From NCBI GenBank assembly GCA_038744685.1, contig JBCDMB010000005.1, positions 62,001-126,000 of the forward strand: a stretch of 64,000 bases of DNA, given 5' to 3'. Below, piece after piece: positions 8,435 to 17,047 of the stretch. The notes under the pieces are model-generated. The model did not search any database. It saw nothing but the letters and a program-made list of their open reading frames with translations, and was not told where the DNA came from. Made by a program: the position numbers and the translations under genes. Within the stretch, counting starts at the first letter, position 1. The number at the start of each line of letters is the position of its first letter. The stretch is from Verrucomicrobiota bacterium (GTDB lineage Bacteria > Verrucomicrobiota > Verrucomicrobiia > Opitutales > Puniceicoccaceae).

Positions 8435-8456
8435 GTTCACGACTCGAAGCTTGATG

Positions 8457-9251
8457 TCAATTGACCCAGCGATTCAGGATCGCATTGGTAGTGCCATCCT
8501 GTGCCCATTTTCGGAGGGCGGTGTTCACTGCGCTGAGGAGAGCGGGCGATTGGCGGGAGACTCCCCAGACCATGAGGTCTTCGGTCAGGACCGGAAGAGC
8601 AACGGTCAGACCCTCATTCTGGTAGGTGCCGGCCATCCAGAGAACGGTTGGAGCGTCGTGGATGAATAGCTCAATCCGCTCGTTGATTACGGCCTTTGCA
8701 CCCTCCTCAGCGGACGAATAGGTGCGCAGAGTTGCGTTAGGGAAGCGAGACTCGACGAGAAATTCACCAGTGGTCCCACGTTCGGCACCCATGCGGACGT
8801 TAGCATTGGCGATCTGCCCCGGAAAGGTATACTTCGACGCGTTTTTTCGAAGGACCATCGCCCTTTGGCCACTTCGCACATAAGGATTGGAAAGAAATAT
8901 GACGGCAGCTCGTTCTGGGGTGTAATTCATCCCCGCCATAATGATGTCGATCTCTCCACGTTGGAGGGCGGGAATCAATCTTTCCCAATTCATGCGTACG
9001 AAACGAGGCTCGAGCGCAAGCTCCTGACCAAGAGCCCTGGCAAAGTCGATCTCCATCCCTAGGAGCTCTCCGTTTTGCTCGAAGACGAAGGGCGGCATGT
9101 TGGCGGTAATGCCGATGCGGAGGGTGTTCTCGTCTTTGGGAATGGATTCGGATTTGCCTGCATTGGAAGCACTCTGGCACCCAACCACTAGCGACAGAAC
9201 GACGGTAGCCAAAGACAGTGCGAGAGTGCGAATTTTGAAATACGCGGGCAT
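8457..9251 (-). CDS. Amino-acid-type solute-binding lipoprotein (SBP family 3)
   Basis: A 264-residue protein with a lipoprotein signal: hydrophobic segment ending LVVGC, the Cys being the lipidation site. The rest follows the bacterial extracellular solute-binding family 3 pattern: LRIGITANMPPFVF, GMEIDFARALGQELAL, WERLIPALQRGEIDIIMAGM, TPERAAVIFLSNPY and the hinge region ERGTTGEFLVE. Such proteins deliver polar amino acids to ABC importers or act as sensors. There is no permease or ATPase gene adjacent, so it is either an orphan binding protein or works with a transporter elsewhere. It is divergent from the VWA gene across a 350-bp gap. Confidence 0.88.
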   Translation of the reverse strand: MPAYFKIRTLALSLATVVLSLVVGCQSASNAGKSESIPKDENTLRIGITANMPPFVFEQNGELLGMEIDFARALGQELALEPRFVRMNWERLIPALQRGEIDIIMAGMNYTPERAAVIFLSNPYVRSGQRAMVLRKNASKYTFPGQIANANVRMGAERGTTGEFLVESRFPNATLRTYSSAEEGAKAVINERIELFIHDAPTVLWMAGTYQNEGLTVALPVLTEDLMVWGVSRQSPALLSAVNTALRKWAQDGTTNAILNRWVN

Positions 9252-9495
9252 GATAGCAGTCCATTTCCTGACTGGCTTTGTGACAAGACAATACGGCTAC
9301 GCGCCAAACTGTGCGTGTTGCGGGGTGCGCGGTTGATCAAGTTGAAGTTCTTCTCTTTCGAGACGGAATGAGACCTCATTTCCTCTTTCCCATGGGTGTG
9401 TCGCTCAAAAGACAATGTCCGCAATGGACCACCTTTTTCGTGGCATTCGTCGGCAGCTAAAGCAGCCGCTCCACGACTATGAATATGGAAGGCTT

Positions 9496-9540
9496 CTGAC
9501 AATTTCCTGACAAAAGTCTGACCTCTCCCTGACGACTTGC
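9496..9540 (+). promoter_or_regulatory. Four CTGAC units at exact 11-bp spacing (Pho-box-like)
   Basis: CTGAC occurs at 9496, 9507, 9518 and 9529, each exactly 11 bp after the last. The first two units are CTGACAATTTC and CTGACAAAAGT. PhoB-type OmpR-family regulators bind tandem 11-bp direct repeats, one protomer per helical turn. The array ends 61 bp before the VWA gene ATG, and a PhoB/OmpR-type regulator is encoded in the same gene run at 13176. The rest of the 350-bp gap (9252-9601) shows nothing else I recognise. Confidence 0.6.
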
Positions 9541-9601
9541 AAAGCCCACGGTGGCAAGATGGTGACGCGAATGATCGCGAAACCATAAACCAAGGAATTC
9601 A

Positions 9602-10981
9602 ATGAAAAGTGTAACTAGAGGAACTCTGTTTAAAAGTGTGTTAGCGGGTCTACTGATCGGTGGGACCGTTCTCGGTTCAGCATCCGGAAATGTCGCCAAG
9701 GATCCGGTTCGGATTGATGTAAGGTTGGACCGGCCTGTTCTTCACGCGAATCAAGCCGGAAGAGTCGTTGTTCAAATCGAGGTCAAGCCTGATGAGATTG
9801 ACTCAGAAGGTCAGAGGACGCCGGTAAACCTGGGTCTTGTTCTGGATCGCTCGAGTTCAATGAGCGGGGAGAAGATTGTGCAGGCGATAGAAGCGGCCAG
9901 TTTGGCTGTCGGACAACTCGGTCCCAATGACATTGTGTCTGTCATTGTTTACGATGATACGGTCGACACGATAGCGCCGGCCACGAAGGCCACCCGCGAA
10001 CAGCGTCTTTCCATACAACGAATGCTTGAGAGGATTCGCGCGAAGGGAAGCACGGCTTTGTATTATGGTCTCACCCAGGCTGCCGGTGAGTTGAGAAAGT
10101 TCTCCAAAGACGGATACGTCAATCGACTGGTTCTTCTCTCAGACGGGTTGGCCAACGTAGGACCGAGCGCGCCTTCGGATTTCCAAAGGCTGGCAACTTC
10201 GCTCGCTGCCGAGGATTTGATCGTGAGCACGGTTGGGCTCGGTAAGAATTTCAACGAGGACGTGATGACGACTCTTGCAGCAGCTGGTCAGGGGAACACC
10301 TATTTCGTTGAATCAGCGAGGGATCTTCCACGCATTTTTGAGCAGGAGTTGGGAGATGTTCTCAGCGTCGCGGCGACAGATGTTGAAATTACGATTCGAT
10401 CAAGGGACGGAGTTCGCGTTTTGAGGGGAATCGGGCGTGAGGCTTCGATTGAGGACAGTCGTGTAGCCACGGTGAAAATGCCGCAGGTCTACGGGGGACT
10501 GAACAAGCTGGCATTGATCGAAGTTGAAGTTCCGGCAGGGGAGGAAGGAAAACGCCTCGAGCTGGTCGATGTAGAGGTCGCTTACCGGCTGGCCGGGAAT
10601 GAAAATGTGATTCGGCAGGAGGTCGTTGTTCCGGTATCTTTCTCAGCCGAAGAGGAAAGAGTCACGAGTGCAGTCCAAACTCAGGTAGTGACAAATGTCG
10701 TCGAAAACCGATTGGCCGAATCCAAGATGGAGGCTATTAAATTGGCGGATAAAGGAGAGCTTGGATTGGCCGCATCTTCTCTCCGGGTTGCGGTGGATGA
10801 ACTCACCATTGAGTACGAACCGTATGCTGCCGAGGACCCCGTTTTTGAAGTAGGGGAGAGCGTCGCTTTGGAAGCGGACAGGATCGAGGAGGACGGATTC
10901 TCCAATAAAATGCGGAAGCAGTATCGATCCGAGAGTTTCCAGAAGGTGAATCAGCAGTCGGTTCAACAGGCGGAAAAGTAA
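9602..10981 (+). CDS. Secreted von Willebrand factor type A domain protein
   Basis: 459 residues with an N-terminal signal (SVLAGLLIGGTVLGSASG). A VWA domain covers about residues 75-260 and has an intact MIDAS: DRSSSMS (Asp82 onward), the Thr in GSTALYYG, and the Asp in LLSDGLANVG. This binds a divalent metal and usually a protein ligand. The C-terminal half (VEITIRSRDGVRVLRGIG onward) looks beta-rich and then helical, as in many secreted VWA proteins of the YfbK/inter-alpha-trypsin-inhibitor type. The gene lies directly upstream of a two-component system and behind the four-unit CTGAC array, so it may be a target or partner of that system. The ligand is unknown. Confidence 0.85.
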   Translation: MKSVTRGTLFKSVLAGLLIGGTVLGSASGNVAKDPVRIDVRLDRPVLHANQAGRVVVQIEVKPDEIDSEGQRTPVNLGLVLDRSSSMSGEKIVQAIEAASLAVGQLGPNDIVSVIVYDDTVDTIAPATKATREQRLSIQRMLERIRAKGSTALYYGLTQAAGELRKFSKDGYVNRLVLLSDGLANVGPSAPSDFQRLATSLAAEDLIVSTVGLGKNFNEDVMTTLAAAGQGNTYFVESARDLPRIFEQELGDVLSVAATDVEITIRSRDGVRVLRGIGREASIEDSRVATVKMPQVYGGLNKLALIEVEVPAGEEGKRLELVDVEVAYRLAGNENVIRQEVVVPVSFSAEEERVTSAVQTQVVTNVVENRLAESKMEAIKLADKGELGLAASSLRVAVDELTIEYEPYAAEDPVFEVGESVALEADRIEEDGFSNKMRKQYRSESFQKVNQQSVQQAEK

Positions 10982-10996
10982 TCGGATTGGTCATTT

Positions 10997-11035
10997 GGCA
11001 GGGCGTGGGTTCACTTGGTGAACCTGCGCTCTGCC
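10997..11035. repeat. Short hairpin related to family A
   Basis: GGCAGGGCGTGGGTTCAC and GTGAACCTGCGCTCTGCC face each other across a three-base spacer, giving a strong hairpin after the VWA gene. The outer part resembles the family A arm (GGTAGGGCG). It may also serve as a transcription end for the VWA gene, though it lacks a T-run. A fragment of the family B arm (GGGAGGGACGGGCTCCGACC) follows at about 11075. Confidence 0.6.
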
Positions 11036-11196
11036 CTCGCCTTCTGTGAATATTGAAGATCGGAAACAGTCTTAGGGAGGGACGGGCTCCGACCCGTCCG
11101 GATCTGTCTTTGACGACGAAAGATCTGATCGGAGTTAAGCGATGGATAACGGCTCGTCTGCGTAGGCTTGATCGGTAATACTCGGCCTTTAATCGA

Positions 11197-13179
11197 ATGA
11201 AGATTCGGCCCATCCATCTCGCTTGGCTCCTATTGTTCTGTTCAACGATAGCAATTGGCGTAGTGGCTTTTTGGTTGTTGAACCGCGAGGCCGAACGAAT
11301 CGAGGATCTGGCTCGGGATACCCTGGTGAGCCGTGCTGCGGCGGCCTCGGATAACCTCGCGGTGCTGGTCAGTGAGATTCAAAACGGGGTTACAGAATCA
11401 TTGATTGCTCTTGAGAATGCAGGGGATCAGCAAGCTGCTTTGGCCAGACTAGTTGCCTCCAATCCATTTGCGGTGGCTGGTTTTGCCCAACGGGAAAGCG
11501 ATGGGGTTACGTTCTGGTATGGGGATCGGGGGGATTTACCGGATCCGTCGCAGGTGCTGGATTTGGCATTGTTGTCTGAGGAAGAGAAGCAGGTTCTTGC
11601 GGCGATTTCTCCGCGAAACCGGGATTCTCCATCGTCCGACCTTGAGAGATCGGGGGCGGCGAGGGAGGAGTTGGCTCCGACCGACGGTTTCGTTTCGTCC
11701 TTTTCCCCACAGTTGAAGAGCAGGGTAAAGGTCGGCTCGAGTGTTGCCGAAGAGGTTGAGACCGAAGATGAAGGCTTTTCCGGGGACGGAACATCCGAGA
11801 CTAATCGTATAGCCCTTCAGGAGCAGTTGGCTGTCGTCCGTGGACTCAATATGGCCAACCGCAAGCAGATTCTGGAGCCTGAAGCAGACGCCCTGATTCC
11901 GATTGAGGAGGAACCGTCGGTATCCTTAGCGTCACAAAGCCAACTCGAAGAGTCGAAACTCTCGAGTGATGAGGCCGCTCTCAACGAGGTGGAACTATCC
12001 TTGCAAATTGATTCTTTTACCTACGGAGACTACTCCGTTCCGGAGCCACCGTTGGCTGGCTGGATCGTGATTCCAGAGAACAATCCGCTCGAACAATTAG
12101 GGTGGGTTCGTTTTGCTACCAATGATTTCTTGTTAGGGGTCTGGTTGGATCCCGTGGCGTTGGAGTCTGAGCTAAAGAAGACTCTTTTTCTTAATGAGAC
12201 GGACGGATTGCGACTTCGTTTACAAAGCCCGTCCGGCGGCGAGATTGTGGGTTCGGTCGAGAAAACCGTCTCGTCTCTGGGCGAGCGTAATTACGAGGAG
12301 GTCACTCTTAGTGTTGGGAGTTCTCTTGCAGGCTGGTCTTTGGAAGCACTCCAAGTGGGGACGAATCCTTTCGGTTCGGGGTTTAGGGTGCTGGGTGCGG
12401 TCATCGTTGTCGGCTTGGGGCTCGCGATTTTGCTCTCCGGAAGTCTTCTTCTTCGGCAATCGAGAATAGATGCTTTGGAGGCACAGCGGAAGACGACCTT
12501 TGTGGCGAATGTTTCTCATGAGCTCAAAACACCGCTTACGGGAATCCGGATGTTTGCCGAAATGCTTTCCGAAGAGAAGGTTGAGGATCCGGCAAAAAAG
12601 GCTCGCTACCTCGAAAGAATATCTTCGGAAACTCAGCGATTGAGCCGACTGGTGAACAACGTGCTCGATTTTAGCCGATTGGATCGAAACGACCGCAAGT
12701 TTCGTGTTGAGCCAACGAATCTAGAAACAGCGATTACTGAAATCGTAGAGTCGCATCGCTCGAGGTTGCTGCAAGAAGGATTAAAGGTAGAGCTCTCTTT
12801 CGAAGATCGAATTCCGAAGGTGAATGCGGATGGAGATGCGCTCGAACAGGTTCTTGTCAACCTCTTGGATAACGCGGCAAAGTACGCGGCTTCCGGGGAA
12901 AAGGTGCGAATTGAGGTTCGGCAGGTTCGGGATCGGGTTCAGCTCGAGGTAGTTGATTTTGGACCGGGAATTCCGTCCAAGGAAAAGGCGAGGGTATTCA
13001 ATGCCTTTCACCGAGTGGATGACCGTTTGACGGCGGAGCAGTCGGGGTGTGGTCTGGGGTTAAGCATCGCAGCGAGGCTCGCAAGGGGGATGAGCGCTCA
13101 ACTTGAGCTTATGGAGAATCAGCCGAGCGGCTGTCGCTTTCGCTTAAGCTTCCCAACAATGGCAGAGGAGAAACGATGA
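11197..13179 (+). CDS. PhoR-like sensor histidine kinase
   Basis: 660 residues. A transmembrane helix at about 7-27 and a second at about 398-418 (VLGAVIVVGLGLAILLSG) enclose a ~370-residue extracytoplasmic region that is acidic and Ser-rich with no recognised fold. No clear HAMP domain is seen. HisKA carries the phospho-acceptor His at about 441 (VANVSHELKTPLTGIR). HATPase_c has N box LVNLLDNAAKYA, G1 VVDFGPGIP and G2 SGCGLGLSIAARLARG. It autophosphorylates and passes phosphate to the regulator that overlaps it by 4 bp. The signal sensed cannot be read from the sequence. Confidence 0.92.
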   Translation: MKIRPIHLAWLLLFCSTIAIGVVAFWLLNREAERIEDLARDTLVSRAAAASDNLAVLVSEIQNGVTESLIALENAGDQQAALARLVASNPFAVAGFAQRESDGVTFWYGDRGDLPDPSQVLDLALLSEEEKQVLAAISPRNRDSPSSDLERSGAAREELAPTDGFVSSFSPQLKSRVKVGSSVAEEVETEDEGFSGDGTSETNRIALQEQLAVVRGLNMANRKQILEPEADALIPIEEEPSVSLASQSQLEESKLSSDEAALNEVELSLQIDSFTYGDYSVPEPPLAGWIVIPENNPLEQLGWVRFATNDFLLGVWLDPVALESELKKTLFLNETDGLRLRLQSPSGGEIVGSVEKTVSSLGERNYEEVTLSVGSSLAGWSLEALQVGTNPFGSGFRVLGAVIVVGLGLAILLSGSLLLRQSRIDALEAQRKTTFVANVSHELKTPLTGIRMFAEMLSEEKVEDPAKKARYLERISSETQRLSRLVNNVLDFSRLDRNDRKFRVEPTNLETAITEIVESHRSRLLQEGLKVELSFEDRIPKVNADGDALEQVLVNLLDNAAKYAASGEKVRIEVRQVRDRVQLEVVDFGPGIPSKEKARVFNAFHRVDDRLTAEQSGCGLGLSIAARLARGMSAQLELMENQPSGCRFRLSFPTMAEEKR

Positions 13180-13892
13180 GTAGCGAAAGATACCGCATCC
13201 TAGTCGCGGAAGATGATCAGAGTATCCGAATGGGTTTGATCGACGCGCTTGAGGCAGAGGGCTACGGTGTGGTTGCAGTGTCTAATGGAGACGATGCACT
13301 TCGCCAATTTCGTCAGGAAGAACCGGATCTCCTCCTTTTGGATGTCATGATGCCTCGGAAGAGTGGTTACGATGTATGTCGCGAAGTGCGTTCCTCCAAC
13401 GAAGCGGTTCCCATTCTGATGCTGACCGCGAAAGGGGAAGAAATCGATAAGGTGCTCGGTTTGGAATTGGGTGCCGATGATTACATTACGAAACCATTTG
13501 GGGTTCGGGAGCTTCTCGCGCGAGTCGCAGCGGCCCTTAGACGTGTTCGGATCAATAGTGCGAGTATGGAATCAAGTGCACCTGAAGAGGCTTTCCGCTT
13601 TGGAGGGGTTGAGGTGGAGCCTTCGCTCCGAGAGATAAGGAATGGGAATAAGACCATCCCACTAACGGAGATGGAGTATCGTCTACTACTGGTTTTTCAC
13701 CGGTGTCCGAATCGGGCTCTTACTCGTGACCAGTTGCTCAATGAGGCCTGGGGAATCGATTATTTGGGGACTACCCGCACCCTCGACCAGCACGTGTCGC
13801 AGCTGAGGAAGAAAATCGAGCCGACCCCCGGAAAACCGGTGTTTCTGATCACGGTTCATGGAAGAGGCTATCGGTATAGGACCTCTGACTGA
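13176..13892 (+). CDS. OmpR/PhoB-family response regulator
   Basis: 238 residues. The receiver domain has an acidic pair (AEDDQ), the phospho-accepting Asp at about 56 (LLLLDVMMPRKSG), the Thr in MLTAKGEE and the Lys in YITKPFG. A winged-helix trans_reg_C domain follows (LTEMEYRLLLVF, LLNEAWGIDYLGTTRTLDQH, ITVHGRGYRYR). Its start overlaps the kinase stop (ATGA). Regulators of this type bind tandem direct repeats spaced 10-11 bp, so the CTGAC array at 9496 is a natural candidate target. Confidence 0.94.
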   Translation: MSSERYRILVAEDDQSIRMGLIDALEAEGYGVVAVSNGDDALRQFRQEEPDLLLLDVMMPRKSGYDVCREVRSSNEAVPILMLTAKGEEIDKVLGLELGADDYITKPFGVRELLARVAAALRRVRINSASMESSAPEEAFRFGGVEVEPSLREIRNGNKTIPLTEMEYRLLLVFHRCPNRALTRDQLLNEAWGIDYLGTTRTLDQHVSQLRKKIEPTPGKPVFLITVHGRGYRYRTSD

Positions 13893-13932
13893 GGGCTTTT
13901 CAACCAGATGATTCCTCGATACGTTTCTGGGA

Positions 13933-14373
13933 ATGAAAAAACTCCTTTTTCCTCTCTTCTTGATTCTCGCCCAAGCAGCCTCAGCCATCGAACCGATCAA
14001 TGAGACTTTTTTCGGCGGAGTAGCGATCAAAGGATACGATCCGGTCGCTTACTTCGTGGACGACAAACCACTCAAGGGTAGCAAAGAGTTTCAAACCGAG
14101 TGGAACGGTGCGAAGTGGCGGTTTGCGAATGAGGAGAATTTGAAGGCTTTTGAAGAAGATCCTGAGAAGTACGCGCCTCAGTTCGGTGGCTATTGTGCCT
14201 GGGCGGTTTCGCAGGGGTATACGGCTGATATTGATCCGGAGGCATGGACCATTGTGGATGGGAAGCTTTACTTGAACTACAACAAGGAGATCCAGGAAAG
14301 ATGGGAAGCGGACAAAGAGAATTTCATCAAAAAGGGCGCCGAAGAGTGGGAGAAACTGAAACCCAAAGATTGA
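13933..14373 (+). CDS. Secreted YHS-domain protein
   Basis: 146 residues with a clear signal peptide (KKLLFPLFLILAQAASA). The YHS domain follows: GVAIKGYDPVAYF, KGSKEFQTEWNGAKWRFANE, FEEDPEKYAPQFGGYCAWAV. YHS domains are small, often metal-associated modules seen in copper ATPases and in stand-alone periplasmic proteins. In the latter, the conserved Cys in GGYCAWAV is a frequent metal or redox position. A C-terminal helix-rich stretch completes the protein. It follows the regulator by 40 bp and could be co-transcribed. Its role is unproven. Confidence 0.85.
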   Translation: MKKLLFPLFLILAQAASAIEPINETFFGGVAIKGYDPVAYFVDDKPLKGSKEFQTEWNGAKWRFANEENLKAFEEDPEKYAPQFGGYCAWAVSQGYTADIDPEAWTIVDGKLYLNYNKEIQERWEADKENFIKKGAEEWEKLKPKD

Positions 14374-14390
14374 ATTGATGCTAGCCGGAT

Positions 14391-14409
14391 GGACACCGTA
14401 TCGGTGTCC
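14391..14409 (+). terminator. Hairpin after the YHS gene
   Basis: Perfect 8-bp stem GGACACCG / CGGTGTCC with the loop TAT, 17 bp after the YHS stop codon. There is no T-run, so it may be a weak or factor-assisted transcription end or an mRNA-stabilising hairpin. Confidence 0.45.
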
Positions 14410-14467
14410 GCGTTCAATCTAGCCAGTTCAGAGAATTAAAATACGAAAGGCCGAATACTCGAGGATT

Positions 14468-15481
14468 ATGAAGCAAGGAATTTTCGCGAAAAGCCTTACT
14501 TTTTTCCTTCTAGTGTTTCTGCTCTCGAGAGGAGCACTATTCTCCGATGAAGCGAAACAGAGAGCCTTGATTGAATTCATATCCGAGAACTGCAGCTACA
14601 TTCGAGTGTTCGACCTTTTCCCTTCGGATGAAGCGTGGAATTACGGCCCTTCGCCGCAGGAAATCGAACTCCGGATTTTTGAAATTCCAGATTCTCAAGA
14701 GAAAAGAGAAAAGATCATTGAATCATTTCACGAGAAAACCCGCCGACAGAGTAACACCGAGACCAAAGCATCCATTGGCGACCCTTTCTCTGCAGATTTT
14801 CGTTCGATTTCCCAACTTGAATATCAAGAAGAACGCGTAGTGCGCGCATACCAGATGATGCTTGACTCACTTACATCTTCGGAGCTCGGCTATTACGATA
14901 CATTCATTCTTGATCTCTTGCCACTAGGGAATCAGAGGTTTCCCCTAGAGTTTCTAAATGATGAAATGAAACCGATTGCGAGGGCCTACATAATATCCTC
15001 CACTGGGCTAGTTCTTTTCTCGAAAGCGGGTGCAACCAAAAAGAATCGAGATTTCGAGAACTTTGTAGTTTTTCGAAAGACCCTGACGGATTCGTTTTTG
15101 GACATTACCGCAGTCGCGAATCAGCTTCTATTACCTTTGTGGGATGTTGATGGCGTTGTGGGGAAGAATTCGATTATCTTGGAAAACAATCTTATACAGG
15201 TCTACGGTTTCGTTGAGGTTTTGGGAAACGGGCGAAAAGCTCTTTTCGGTAGAAATTCGTTTTTGCCGCTCTTGGATTCTTCCGTAGATATCCCGCTTGG
15301 AGGGGTTCACCTCGTAGGGAGACTTAGATTTGCCTTCCAGCCGAAAATAACTGACGAAGACAACGAACACATCTTAGAGCGATTCCTCTGGTTTCAGCCG
15401 TTGCGGATTATTCGCAGTGGGAGGACCCTACCTTCAAAACCTCATAAGTCCGGGACTAAAACAGAAATCAACGATACCTGA
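14468..15481 (+). CDS. Secreted protein of unknown function
   Basis: 337 residues with an N-terminal export signal (SLTFFLLVFLLSRGALFS). I do not recognise the family. The first third is helical and charged (a run around EIPDSQEKREKIIESFHEKT). The middle and C-terminal parts are beta-rich, ending with VHLVGRLRFAFQPKITDED and ERFLWFQPLRIIRSG. Its general plan faintly recalls CsiV-type periplasmic proteins, but too weakly to use. No metal or catalytic motif is visible. It follows the YHS gene after a hairpin, so it is probably a separate transcription unit. The last residues (KPHKSGTKTEINDT) look disordered. Confidence 0.7.
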   Translation: MKQGIFAKSLTFFLLVFLLSRGALFSDEAKQRALIEFISENCSYIRVFDLFPSDEAWNYGPSPQEIELRIFEIPDSQEKREKIIESFHEKTRRQSNTETKASIGDPFSADFRSISQLEYQEERVVRAYQMMLDSLTSSELGYYDTFILDLLPLGNQRFPLEFLNDEMKPIARAYIISSTGLVLFSKAGATKKNRDFENFVVFRKTLTDSFLDITAVANQLLLPLWDVDGVVGKNSIILENNLIQVYGFVEVLGNGRKALFGRNSFLPLLDSSVDIPLGGVHLVGRLRFAFQPKITDEDNEHILERFLWFQPLRIIRSGRTLPSKPHKSGTKTEINDT

Positions 15482-15614
15482 ACCAAACGACGCAAACAAT
15501 CCGGTCAACGCGCCCGAAAATCCTAAACATCAACTGGATGGCTGGTTGTCTGGTCTACACGTTCGCAGACCGCTAGGATGTCACTAGTCCTAGATTCTTT
15601 CTTGGCAAAATCAT

Positions 15615-15703
15615 GTAGCGTCGGTCGCGGAGACCGACGACCCGTGATGGCTGCAGGTCATTCATCGCAGCAAACCATCCTCCATGGCGGCGGATGCTAC
15701 GTG
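15615..15703. repeat. Intergenic palindrome, family C
   Basis: An outer pair GTAGCGTC / GATGCTAC encloses an inner hairpin CGTCGGTC-gcgga-GACCGACG (15619-15639). It sits in the 314-bp gap between two convergent genes (15482-15795), where I see nothing else. Dispersed palindromes of this kind are common in this window. Confidence 0.5.
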
Positions 15704-15795
15704 ATTGTCTTACAAGTCGCTTATCATGATGTCATTCCCGGACACCGAGGCCGCTGTCCCTCCAGGAGATTTTTTCCTGTTCTACGTTATTAAGA

Positions 15796-16524
15796 TCAGG
15801 CCTTCTCCATCGGGAGACTGAACAGGAGAATTTCAGCCTTCTCGGAGCCTCTGTGGGTTACTTCGACGGATGATTCCCCGCTGATTGCGAGACTGTCGCC
15901 GCTATCCAAGTTGGTAGAGCTGACGGAGACGCTTCCACGAATGACAAATAGCCACTGTTTTTGATAGGATTGCGATCCCTCGTGCGTAAGGGTGGCAGCG
16001 TCTTCGAGGACAGCGGAGCGGAGCTCGATATCGTTGCGGATTGCGATCGAATCTGCCCTGCCATCTTTGGAGAGGACGAGACTCCATTGGTTTGGCGCCG
16101 ATGGGAGGAGTTTGCGGTCTTCATAGTGAGGCGGCAGTCCCTTCTCCTCTGGTTCGATCCAGATCTGGAGGAAGTGGACCGGCTTCGTCTGAGAAGGATT
16201 GAACTCGCCGTGGACCAAACCACTTCCAGCCGACATATACTGGATGTCGCCCGTCTCAATGACCCGTCCGTTTCCAAGGCTGTCCTTGTGCTCGAGTTGA
16301 CCGTCGAGCACAATGCTGACGATTTCCATATCCCGGTGTGGATGTGGAGAGAATCCACCCCCGGGGGCTACCCTATCTTCGTTGAGAACCCGGAGAGGAC
16401 CGAAACTACTTCTCTGAGGATCATAGAAGCCGCCAAAGGAGAAGCTATGTTTGCTGTCCAGCCAGTCGATTTGGGTCTTCCCGCGCTCTTCGCTACGGGT
16501 AACAAGGGTGTTTTTCGTGATCAT
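15796..16524 (-). CDS. Pirin-family (YhhW-like) bicupin protein
   Basis: 242 residues from ATG 16524. A TTG six codons earlier would run into the palindromic operator, so the ATG is preferred. The N-terminal cupin keeps the metal ligands: GGFSPHPHRDMEIVSIVLDG (His-x-His), and the Glu/His at SAGSGLVHGEFN. The C-terminal cupin is less conserved, as usual. Pirins of this type include quercetin 2,3-dioxygenase activity and redox-linked roles; the true substrate here is unknown. The gene lies downstream of a MhqR-like MarR regulator, with the palindromic site immediately before it, so it is probably induced by quinone-like or electrophile stress. Confidence 0.9.
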   Translation of the reverse strand: MITKNTLVTRSEERGKTQIDWLDSKHSFSFGGFYDPQRSSFGPLRVLNEDRVAPGGGFSPHPHRDMEIVSIVLDGQLEHKDSLGNGRVIETGDIQYMSAGSGLVHGEFNPSQTKPVHFLQIWIEPEEKGLPPHYEDRKLLPSAPNQWSLVLSKDGRADSIAIRNDIELRSAVLEDAATLTHEGSQSYQKQWLFVIRGSVSVSSTNLDSGDSLAISGESSVEVTHRGSEKAEILLFSLPMEKA

Positions 16525-16543
16525 AGAAAGGACCAAAACCAAT

Positions 16544-16565
16544 TTTATCTTGATGTCAAGATAAA
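16544..16565. promoter_or_regulatory. MarR operator, pirin-proximal
   Basis: Perfect palindrome with arms TTTATCTTGA and TCAAGATAAA around a two-base spacer TG. It is 20 bp upstream of the pirin ATG and just past the end of the MarR gene. The arms are identical to those at 17048-17069, and resemble the B. subtilis MhqR site (TATCTcGA-TCgAGATA). Confidence 0.8.
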
Positions 16566-16581
16566 AATCAAAAAGGGTATC

Positions 16582-17028
16582 CTATCGTCGTTTTTCAGCT
16601 TCAATGCCTACTTTCCGCACTAAGGAGGCGAAAACTTCCTTTTCTTCTCCAGTAAGCACGGAAAATAGCTCGTCCAGGTGGGAGGAATGCTTTTCGAAGC
16701 TCTCTTCGATGAGCTCCCGCCCGTTCGCAGTCAAATCGACTTTAACGACTCGTTTGTCGAAATCTGCCCGGATTCGTGTGACAAGCCCCTTTTTTTCAAG
16801 CCTTTGCACTGCAGTGGTGATCGATCCACTGGTGAGGAGGACTTTCTCCCCGATTTCATTGACCGGCAGGGAGCCCTTGTGAAGGAGGACCTCAAGCACC
16901 GCAAAGTCTGTAAGCGAGTCACATCCCGCGCGCTGGATACTTCTGCGATCAAATTCCAGGATTGAGTGAGATGCCTTCCAAAAGAGCAGAAACAAGTGAG
17001 GGCCAGAGTTGCGATAAATTTTAGCCAT
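16582..17028 (-). CDS. MarR-family regulator, MhqR-like
   Basis: 148 residues with a winged helix-turn-helix: LTDFAVLEVLLHKG, then PVNEIGEKVLLTSGSITTAVQRLEKKGLVTR, and a wing with ADFDKRVVKVDLT. This closely follows the MhqR/quinone-responsive branch (the TSGSIT recognition helix). It should bind as a dimer to the two matching palindromes, one 20 bp upstream of its own ATG and one before the pirin gene, giving autorepression and control of pirin. A Cys at about position 35 (RAGCDSLTD) is where several redox-sensing MarR proteins have a reactive thiol, but no sensing role is shown. Confidence 0.9.
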   Translation of the reverse strand: MAKIYRNSGPHLFLLFWKASHSILEFDRRSIQRAGCDSLTDFAVLEVLLHKGSLPVNEIGEKVLLTSGSITTAVQRLEKKGLVTRIRADFDKRVVKVDLTANGRELIEESFEKHSSHLDELFSVLTGEEKEVFASLVRKVGIEAEKRR

Positions 17029-17047
17029 GCATGAGACGTTGCCCTTA

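Noticed and set aside
8060-8440. Minus-strand frame of 126 codons
   Set aside because: It spans a family A palindrome and the MITE-like element. Its HTEVVPP-type peptide recurs in the other copy (31532-31897), so it is a translated repeat and not a gene.
14391-14409. Riboswitch before the 337-residue orphan
   Set aside because: Only a simple 8-bp hairpin is present; no conserved riboswitch core.
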